Source: Candidatus Collierbacteria bacterium (GTDB taxonomy: Bacteria; Patescibacteriota; Microgenomatia; UBA1400; MFAQ01). Taken from it: 10,707 nucleotides of DNA. The stretch lies in NCBI GenBank assembly GCA_023245265.1, contig JAHFKQ010000024.1, positions 1 through 10,707 on the forward strand, read 5' to 3'. Made by a program: the position numbers and the translations under genes. Shown here one piece after another: positions 6,373-10,707 of the stretch. Position 1 is the stretch's first letter. Each line of letters begins with the position of its first letter. The notes beneath the pieces were generated by a model. That model had not been told where the DNA came from and ran no database searches. It worked only from the letters and a program-made list of their open reading frames with translations.

Positions 6373-6387
6373 ATTTTACAGTAAAAT
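6373..6387. promoter_or_regulatory. Palindrome with facing TAAAAT boxes between divergent genes
   Basis: ATTTTACAGTAAAAT: two 7-bp arms around a single A, perfectly symmetric, centred in the 34-base gap between the pilin array (start 6360, minus) and the polyprenyl synthase (start 6395, plus). Each arm contains TAAAAT, a good -10 hexamer, one on each strand. The plus-strand box (6382-6387) ends seven bases before ATG 6395, implying a leaderless message. The minus-strand box (6378-6373) ends twelve bases before ATG 6360. No clear -35 is seen on either side. It may be paired -10 elements, a repressor site, or both. Confidence 0.55.
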
Positions 6388-6394
6388 ACGAGTC

Positions 6395-7477
6395 ATGGAT
6401 AAAGATACTTTGGGAAAGGCGGCTAAGGAGAGCTTAAAACAACTGGCCAAAGAGACAGATAAACGACTGGAAAAATACTGGAAAGAGGAAGCGGCTCACA
6501 ACTTTGGTTTTAATGAAACCCAAAAGGCGTTAGTCAAGAAGATGTTGGCGCACGCCAGTGAGCACAATCTTCGGTCGGCCAAGAGAGTGAGAGCTAGTTT
6601 TGTTTATTACGGATATTTACTAAGTGGTCAGATGCCGGATGAAAGGGTGTGGCAAGTAGCGGAAGGGGTGGAGTTGGTTCACACCGCGCTATTGATGCAC
6701 GATGATTTTATGGATCAAGATAAAGTAAGGCGGGGTCTACCGACGACTCAAGAATATTTTGGTAAAGAAGATAAGCAGTATGGGGACGCAATGGCGGTGA
6801 ATTTGGGAGATGTAGTTTTGGGTCTCGGCTATGAGAGAGTACTGATGGCCGGTTTTGAAGGTGAGAAAACCCAAAAGGTGATGAGACAGTTACTACGAGG
6901 AGTCACCAATACCGCTTTTGGTCAAGCGTATGATGTGAGCCTACCGAAGTTGGGAGAGCTGACCGAAGAGAAAGTAATGAGTCTACATCGAGCAAAAACA
7001 GCGCTATATACTTATGAAAATCCTTTGTTGATGGGAGGAATTCTGGGAGAACTGTCGGAGGAAGTCTTAACAACATTAAGTGAGTATTCACGACTGGGTG
7101 GGGTGGCCTTTCAACTTCAAGACGATATTCTTGGTCTATACGGAGAGGAAGGCGTTACAGGAAAATCATCTAATTCGGATTTGTTACAAGGGAAAGTTAC
7201 GCTATTGATAGTAAAAGTAATGGAAAGGGGGACCGAAGCACAGAAAAAGGCGGTTCTGGCAGTTTGGGGTAAGAAAAGAGTGTCGGAAAAAGAGATTGAT
7301 TTGGCAAAGAAGGCAATTAAGGACAGCGGTTCATATGAATATTCAGTGAAGACAGCCAGAGAAATGGCTGAAAAAGCGGCAGAGACAGCGGCGAGCCTCA
7401 GAAAATTTGATTTAAATCCTGAGGCTATAGATTACTTGGAAGGGATTGAGAGGTATATGGTGGAGCGGGAAGTTTGA
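6395..7477 (+). CDS. All-trans polyprenyl (probably geranylgeranyl or longer) diphosphate synthase
   Basis: 360 residues from ATG 6395. It condenses isopentenyl diphosphate onto allylic diphosphates in the cytoplasm. The first Asp-rich motif is D103-D-F-M-D107 (in LLMHDDFMDQDKVRRG, with Arg112-Arg113) and the second is Q242-D-D-I-L-G. SAKRVRAS (61-68) stands for the usual GGKRxRP, and GKSSNSDLLQGK (256-267) for the GKxxGxD region, with Asn-Ser where Gly is usual. There is no two-residue insertion in DDxxD, unlike typical bacterial farnesyl synthases. The residues four and five places before it (Leu99, Ala98) are not aromatic, which suggests a product of C20 or longer; that is inference. An in-frame ATG at 6323 would overlap the divergent pilin gene and add an unrelated 24-residue extension, so 6395 is preferred. 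Confidence 0.92.
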   Translation: MDKDTLGKAAKESLKQLAKETDKRLEKYWKEEAAHNFGFNETQKALVKKMLAHASEHNLRSAKRVRASFVYYGYLLSGQMPDERVWQVAEGVELVHTALLMHDDFMDQDKVRRGLPTTQEYFGKEDKQYGDAMAVNLGDVVLGLGYERVLMAGFEGEKTQKVMRQLLRGVTNTAFGQAYDVSLPKLGELTEEKVMSLHRAKTALYTYENPLLMGGILGELSEEVLTTLSEYSRLGGVAFQLQDDILGLYGEEGVTGKSSNSDLLQGKVTLLIVKVMERGTEAQKKAVLAVWGKKRVSEKEIDLAKKAIKDSGSYEYSVKTAREMAEKAAETAASLRKFDLNPEAIDYLEGIERYMVEREV

Positions 7478-7514
7478 GAGGGTTTGGGAGAAATGTCGTT
7501 TTAGGATAGAAATC

Positions 7515-7802
7515 ATGGAAATATCCAAAATATGGCGTGAACAGCCAACGAGAATGCGTTTTACCGGCGAGAGATTAAACCACAGGGAAATTAATATCTA
7601 TAAATATCCCGGTGGGGAGATTCCTTTGGTGGGGAGTTATGAACAAATTAGAGAGAAATTTGAGAAGAAAGGCTTTAGTGAAGAAAGTACTAATGAAATT
7701 CTATTTCGTCTTTGGGGCGGAGTTGCCGCCGAAACGGCGATCCCTTTGGGAGAAGTCGCTGAACGCTTTTTCCAACTCGTCGGGGGTGAAGTCGGGAAAT
7801 AA
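7515..7802 (+). CDS. Small ORF of unknown function overlapping the end of uppS
   Basis: 95 residues from ATG 7515, with AGGA (7503-7506) eight bases before it. Upstream in-frame ATGs exist back to 7446, inside the end of the synthase gene, but the sequence there is Trp/Arg-rich and unlikely. The peptide is soluble, charged and natural-looking: INIYKYPGGEIPLVGSY, then amphipathic helices EQIREKFEKKGFSEESTNE. I do not recognise it. Its last 34 codons are antisense to the 3' end of uppS, 102 bases of convergent overlap. The uppS end is certainly real (conserved RRFGG), so either the two genes truly overlap or the end of this ORF is partly forced by antisense coding. It could be a minor gene co-transcribed with the synthase, 37 bases upstream. 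Confidence 0.5.
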   Translation: MEISKIWREQPTRMRFTGERLNHREINIYKYPGGEIPLVGSYEQIREKFEKKGFSEESTNEILFRLWGGVAAETAIPLGEVAERFFQLVGGEVGK

Positions 7803-8411
7803 AACGGGAGTGAAGTAGAGCTGGGAGTAGACTGATTGCCAAGGCAGGTAACCGGAAGTTCGTTGTTCGCCTCCAGTACGGATGACAAGATCCGGGTCCG
7901 GCATGCCGGCGGTATCGAGATGGTTAGAAAAAACCTCTTCAGTGAGATTTTCAGCCGGAATTTTTTCGGAGATGATTTTCTTGACTGCCCGGAGGATTTC
8001 GTCCCGCCCGCCGTAATTAAGAGCGAAGGAAACGGTGATTTTGCTATTTTTTGATGACTTGGACATCATATCGAAGGTCTTTTTGGCGATATCTTCGGGG
8101 AAGCGGCTCATGTCGCCCAAGATTTGAAGTTTGGCCCCACGACTGATAAAGCGGAGTGCAAGGGTCCCGAAGGCAATACGGAAAATATCTAAAATACCTT
8201 TAACTTCGGCCTCATCTCTTTTCCAGTTCTCGGTCGAGAAGGCCCAGAAAGTGATATAGGGGATACCGAGGTCAACACATTTTTCGATGAGGGGTTCGAT
8301 AGTGTGATTGGCGGCGTATTCATGGCCTTTGACCGGGTCCAAGCCTTGAGCGCGTGCCCAGCGACGGTTACCGTCCATCATGATGGCGACATGTTTAAGC
8401 GGAGGATTCAT
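7701..8411 (-). CDS. uppS: Isoprenyl transferase / undecaprenyl diphosphate synthase
   Basis: 236 residues, full length for this cis-prenyltransferase family. It adds cis isoprene units to an allylic diphosphate to make the C55 lipid carrier for peptidoglycan and surface polymers. Visible motifs: MMDGNRRWA with catalytic Asp13, FSTENWKR (58-65), ALNYGGRDEI (130-139), DLVIRTGGEQR (174-184), and the closing DFSQRDRRFGG (219-229). One oddity: in the conserved YxExxF segment after RTGGEQR, where E. coli has a metal-related Glu213, this protein has Gln197 (VYSQLYF, codon CAG at 7821-7823). The gene follows two pilin-like genes in the same direction with a 15-base gap, and also has its own -10 box seven bases before the ATG. 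The short tail NSAPKTK follows the conserved end. Confidence 0.96.
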   Translation of the reverse strand: MNPPLKHVAIMMDGNRRWARAQGLDPVKGHEYAANHTIEPLIEKCVDLGIPYITFWAFSTENWKRDEAEVKGILDIFRIAFGTLALRFISRGAKLQILGDMSRFPEDIAKKTFDMMSKSSKNSKITVSFALNYGGRDEILRAVKKIISEKIPAENLTEEVFSNHLDTAGMPDPDLVIRTGGEQRTSGYLPWQSVYSQLYFTPVLFPDFTPDELEKAFSDFSQRDRRFGGNSAPKTK

Positions 8412-8418
8412 CCGGCTA

Positions 8419-8424
8419 ATTATA
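8419..8424 (-). promoter_or_regulatory. Consensus -10 box seven bases before the uppS ATG (leaderless)
   Basis: Perfect TATAAT on the minus strand in the 15-base gap between the TAG of the pilin-like gene (8427-8429) and the uppS ATG (8411). Seven bases separate box and ATG, placing transcription initiation at the start codon. No convincing -35 is seen at the usual distance. uppS may thus be read both from the upstream operon and from this site. Confidence 0.55.
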
Positions 8425-8426
8425 TC

Positions 8427-8741
8427 CTAGACAATAGTGCCTAGGCCAAGCATATTGGTAATGATGCGGACGACGATAAAAGCGGTAATGGACATAATGA
8501 GGCCGATAAAGCCATTTTGAATACGAGCAGTAGCCATAGCGACCTTTTTGGGGTCACCGGAACTCATCATAAAATCCCAGCCGGCCAGGACCAGATTGGT
8601 AAAGAAGAAGAGCCCCAGAAGAATAAAGACCAGATTGAGAAGGTTAATCCCCCCTTTAGTAAGGAGGTCGGAGATGGAAGAACCGACGGGAATGGTACCT
8701 TTGGTGGGATCGTAAAGCTTACTGATGTTGACATCGTTCAT
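8427..8741 (-). CDS. VirB2/TrbC-like pilin-like protein (SGDPKK type)
   Basis: 104 residues: a polar N-terminus without an obvious leader (MNDVNISKLYDPTKGTIPVG), helix 1 at about 32-54, loop GWDFMMSSGDPKKVAMATAR (54-73), helix 2 at about 77-99, and a short tail MLGLGTIV. The loop corresponds to the SGGDK loop of the main array but reads SSGDPKK, closer to the GSDPK of the 4143 protein. It lies five bases downstream of the 9157 pilin-like gene and 15 bases upstream of uppS. AAGG close to the ATG (in TAAAAGGTATG) is too near for a standard Shine-Dalgarno site. The inferred role is a membrane-embedded, pilin-like subunit or minor pilin. Confidence 0.84.
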   Translation of the reverse strand: MNDVNISKLYDPTKGTIPVGSSISDLLTKGGINLLNLVFILLGLFFFTNLVLAGWDFMMSSGDPKKVAMATARIQNGFIGLIMSITAFIVVRIITNMLGLGTIV

Positions 8742-8746
8742 ACCTT

Positions 8747-9157
8747 TTATGATAAGCCCGGAATGCCTAAAATATTAATACCGATTAAGTTTAAGAGGAA
8801 GACAGAAAGAATGATGAAGATAAGTCCGGAGACAGCGGAGGTGATTACTTCTTGGCCTTCTTTGAGCTTGTCCGGCATACCGGCAGAAGTGGTGACGATG
8901 AAGACTCCGTAAAGCATAAGGAGGAGTGCCAGACCACCACCCAAGCCAACGGCGATTTTGATGACAGAGCCAAAGAAAGAGTTCCCGGCGGCATCGACGG
9001 AAGTGGAAATGCATCCAATGGCGGTGTCGATTTCGTCCGTGCCGCAAGAACCCCGAGGGGTGACAAAGGCGGCAGAAATAGGTGAGACGACGAGGAGCGA
9101 AAAGAAACCTAAAATAAGGAAAATGGAAAAAGAGACGATTTTGGACTTCATGAACAT
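8747..9157 (-). CDS. Secreted/membrane pilin-like protein with full signal peptide
   Basis: Up to 136 residues. It has a full signal peptide (KSKIVSFSIFLILGFFSLLV, cleavage probably after PISA), unlike the short leaders of the main array. Cys38 and Cys49 flank a polar segment, then come helix 1 (about 62-90), a polar loop TSAGMPDKLKEGQE (90-103) and helix 2 (about 104-128) ending LGIPGLS. The layout matches the VirB2/TrbC pilin hairpin, but the GGDK core is lost. The paired cysteines resemble those of the 4143-3808 protein. Two in-frame ATGs exist (9157 and 9151). The likely -10 box (9166-9161) is only three bases before the first, so the second ATG, giving MKSKIVS, may be the true start. It heads a leftward unit with the SGDPKK protein and uppS. 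Confidence 0.83.
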   Translation of the reverse strand: MFMKSKIVSFSIFLILGFFSLLVVSPISAAFVTPRGSCGTDEIDTAIGCISTSVDAAGNSFFGSVIKIAVGLGGGLALLLMLYGVFIVTTSAGMPDKLKEGQEVITSAVSGLIFIILSVFLLNLIGINILGIPGLS

Positions 9158-9160
9158 CTA

Positions 9161-9185
9161 ATTTTAACATGAATAGGTTATTCAT
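9161..9185. promoter_or_regulatory. Extended -10 promoter and inverted repeat in a divergent gap
   Basis: On the minus strand TGTTAAAAT (9169-9161) is an extended -10 element (TG-n-TAAAAT) for the 9157/9151 pilin-like gene, with expected initiation near 9154. Adjoining it is a perfect inverted repeat, ATGAATA-GGT-TATTCAT (9169-9185), 7-bp arms around three bases. The repeat lies between the divergent pilin-like and SpoIID-like genes and touches the -10 element, where a bound regulator could affect both. No good -35 is visible on either strand. Confidence 0.5.
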
Positions 9186-9190
9186 AAGGT
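9186..9190 (+). promoter_or_regulatory. Shine-Dalgarno-like site for the SpoIID-like gene
   Basis: AAGGT six bases before ATG 9197 is the best-placed Shine-Dalgarno-like site in the window and favours this start over the in-frame ATG at 9203. Confidence 0.5.
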
Positions 9191-9196
9191 AAACTT

Positions 9197-10707
9197 ATGT
9201 TGATGAAGTGGAGATTTCTATTAATTTTTATGTTGCTTTTGAGTTTTTACGCCGGTTTGGTTTGGGCGGAAACTAACTGTGACGGTAAAGCGGGAGATGA
9301 ATTAATAACCTGCTTAGGTCAGCAGATTGGGGAGCTAAATAAGTCTTTGGAGATGAGTCGAGCGGCGACGGCGCCTTTGGAGGCGGAAATAAACCGACTG
9401 AATGCCAAAATAAAATCGATTCAAGGACAGATCAATATTGCGGTAACGAAATTGAAAATTACTGAGGCGGGAATTAAAGATAGAAGCCTTAAAGTTTCGA
9501 CTCAATATGTGGTGTTGTCCGCCAAAATCAGAGGGATGTACATCCGATTAAGGTCTGAGCCTTTATGGATTAGCTTGTTATCGAGTACGAGTATGGGTGA
9601 AGCCAGACGAGAACTGGCCTACCGACAAGAAAGTAATGATAAAGATAAACAGGTAATAGTGACCCTAGTGCAAGAAATCGGCAGTTTGGAACAAGACAAG
9701 ATATTACTGGAAAAACAAAAAGAACAGTTGGCCAAGTTACAAGCAGAACTGGACAAACAAAATAGTTTTTTCTTGGGGGAAGTGAAAAAAGCGAAGGCTT
9801 ACCAAAGTGACTTATCCGGAAAGATTGCGGCACTCTCGGCCAAACAGGCGGCGATATTAGCGGAGAAACAAGGCACCTTTTCCACGACAGTGGGAGATGT
9901 ACCGTTGGCCGATGATCCGGCTTCAAGGCCGGATTATAATCCGGGGTTTTCACCGGCCTTCGCGGCTTTTTCCTTTGGGGCGCCGCATTTTAAGGGCATG
10001 AGTCAATACGGAGCATATGGTCGGGCCAAATCCGGACAAAATGCCGAAGAAATATTACACGCTTATTACGGGGGGGTAGAGATAAAAAAGGATTATGATG
10101 CCGGTAAACAAATAAGTGTTCAGGGGTATGGCAGGATGGATATAGAAACCTATGTCAAAAGAATTTATGAGATGCCTGGCGGGTGGGGGGATAGCGGTGG
10201 AATGGAAGCTTTGAAGGCACAAGCAGTAGCCGCCAGATCATATGCGTTGGCGTGGACCGACCAAGGTAATGGTGGGGCTATTTGTACTACACAAGCCTGT
10301 CAAGTATATAAAAATGCCGACAAAGGCGGAAAATGGGAAGAAGCGGTGAATGCGACCAGAGGTTGGGTGATGATGGCGAATGGAAAACCATATAAGTCTT
10401 GGTATGCTTCTACTTCCGGTGGATATCAAGAATCTTATACCGATAGCTATACCGGCTATACCTCACCGGCTTTTTGGGATACTTCAAACGGAAGAGCGGG
10501 TTGGACATCTCAGGCTTATGAAAAAATTGCCGGTAGCCCTTGGTTTTATAAAGCCTGGTACAAAGGGAGCAGTGGAGATAGCTGTGGTCGGAGCCACCCT
10601 TGGTTGACTGCAGAAGAAATGGCAGACTTACTAAATGCGTGGAAAGTATTAAAAAGCGGATCTGATTCGAGAGTTTTACCCTTGGGTGGTTGCGGTGGTG
10701 ACAACCC
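9197..10707 (+). CDS. Secreted coiled-coil protein with SpoIID-type peptidoglycan lytic domain (partial)
   Basis: 503 codons read without a stop to the window edge; the C-terminus is missing. Residues 1-25 form a signal peptide (MLMKWRFLLIFMLLLSFYAG, then LVWA). Residues about 35-235 are charged, heptad-like helices typical of the coiled coils on cell-wall hydrolases such as PcsB-like proteins. After a Pro/Asp linker, a SpoIID domain begins near 260: KGMSQYGAYGRAKSGQ (from Met268 at 9998), EEILHAYYGG, YVKRIYEMP with Glu325 matching the family catalytic Glu, EALKAQAVAARSYAL, and C363-TTQA-C368-QVY resembling the family zinc site. SpoIID enzymes cleave glycan strands and are best known from sporulation, but relatives occur in non-sporulating bacteria. 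Here a role in wall remodelling is inferred. Divergent from the 9157 pilin-like gene, 39 bases apart. Confidence 0.9.
   Translation, partial: MLMKWRFLLIFMLLLSFYAGLVWAETNCDGKAGDELITCLGQQIGELNKSLEMSRAATAPLEAEINRLNAKIKSIQGQINIAVTKLKITEAGIKDRSLKVSTQYVVLSAKIRGMYIRLRSEPLWISLLSSTSMGEARRELAYRQESNDKDKQVIVTLVQEIGSLEQDKILLEKQKEQLAKLQAELDKQNSFFLGEVKKAKAYQSDLSGKIAALSAKQAAILAEKQGTFSTTVGDVPLADDPASRPDYNPGFSPAFAAFSFGAPHFKGMSQYGAYGRAKSGQNAEEILHAYYGGVEIKKDYDAGKQISVQGYGRMDIETYVKRIYEMPGGWGDSGGMEALKAQAVAARSYALAWTDQGNGGAICTTQACQVYKNADKGGKWEEAVNATRGWVMMANGKPYKSWYASTSGGYQESYTDSYTGYTSPAFWDTSNGRAGWTSQAYEKIAGSPWFYKAWYKGSSGDSCGRSHPWLTAEEMADLLNAWKVLKSGSDSRVLPLGGCGGDN

Noticed and set aside
6323..6394. Upstream start adding 24 residues to the polyprenyl synthase
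   Set aside because: It would overlap the divergent pilin gene and the intergenic palindrome, and the added residues do not resemble the family N-terminus.
8439..8446. GCCTAGGC palindrome near the end of the 8741-8427 gene
   Set aside because: It is only 8 bp, lies within coding sequence, and has no partner copies or T-tract.
9570..9953. 127-codon minus-strand ORF inside the SpoIID-like gene
   Set aside because: It is antisense to the coiled-coil region of a gene with clear domain motifs; the Pro/Leu/Ser-rich translation is typical of a shadow frame.
1..10707. Alternative genetic code (UGA as glycine) as in some CPR groups
   Set aside because: TGA ends the genes stopping at 4618, 4974 and 7477 at sensible positions, and no conserved glycine is encoded by TGA.
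1..10707. tRNA, CRISPR array, insertion sequence or integron sites
   Set aside because: I saw no regularly spaced direct repeats, no transposase motifs with terminal inverted repeats, and no cloverleaf; the only repeats are the coding patches in pilin genes.

Overview
The window looks like a chromosomal piece of a Candidate Phyla Radiation (Patescibacteria) bacterium, most likely a Microgenomates-type lineage. This is inferred from three things: a run of very small two-helix proteins sharing a GG-x5-SGGDK loop, extreme compactness (most genes abut or overlap by a few bases), and near absence of Shine-Dalgarno sites. TGA, TAA and TAG all serve as stops, so the standard bacterial code applies and the UGA-glycine code of Gracilibacteria/Absconditabacteria is excluded.

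Layout. (1) 3-197 (+): the C-terminal end of a membrane protein, closed by a strong bidirectional terminator at 206-230. (2) 259-6360 (-): a long block read right to left. It starts with five tightly packed VirB2/TrbC-like pilin paralogs (6360 down to 4618), then a sixth (4553-4215) with its own promoter and terminator, then a more divergent pilin-like protein (4143-3808), a 983-residue secreted cysteine-containing protein with a lysozyme/transglycosylase-like domain (3779-828), and a small membrane-anchored protein (825-259). (3) 6395-7802 (+): an all-trans polyprenyl diphosphate synthase and a small unknown ORF. (4) 7701-9157 (-): two more pilin-like proteins followed by the cis-prenyltransferase uppS. 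(5) 9197 to the end (+): a secreted coiled-coil protein with a SpoIID-type peptidoglycan lytic domain, running off the window.

How the genes may work together. Nine small pilin-like proteins beside a VirB1-like candidate murein hydrolase suggest the surface and pilus part of a type IV secretion-like or competence/attachment apparatus. The other recognisable genes all concern the cell wall: an allylic prenyl diphosphate maker, undecaprenyl diphosphate synthase for the lipid carrier, and a SpoIID-like glycan-strand lyase. No VirB4/VirB6/VirB11-type gene is visible here, so the assembly machinery, if present, lies outside.

Most notable: the size of the pilin family; exact DNA-level patches shared between neighbouring paralogs (46 and 33 bp), suggesting recent duplication or gene conversion; -10 boxes ending only 6-8 bases before several start codons, implying leaderless mRNAs; and two perfect inverted repeats, one in each divergent intergenic region. 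No tRNA, rRNA, CRISPR array or insertion sequence was seen, and no stretch over 300 bases lacks a gene.
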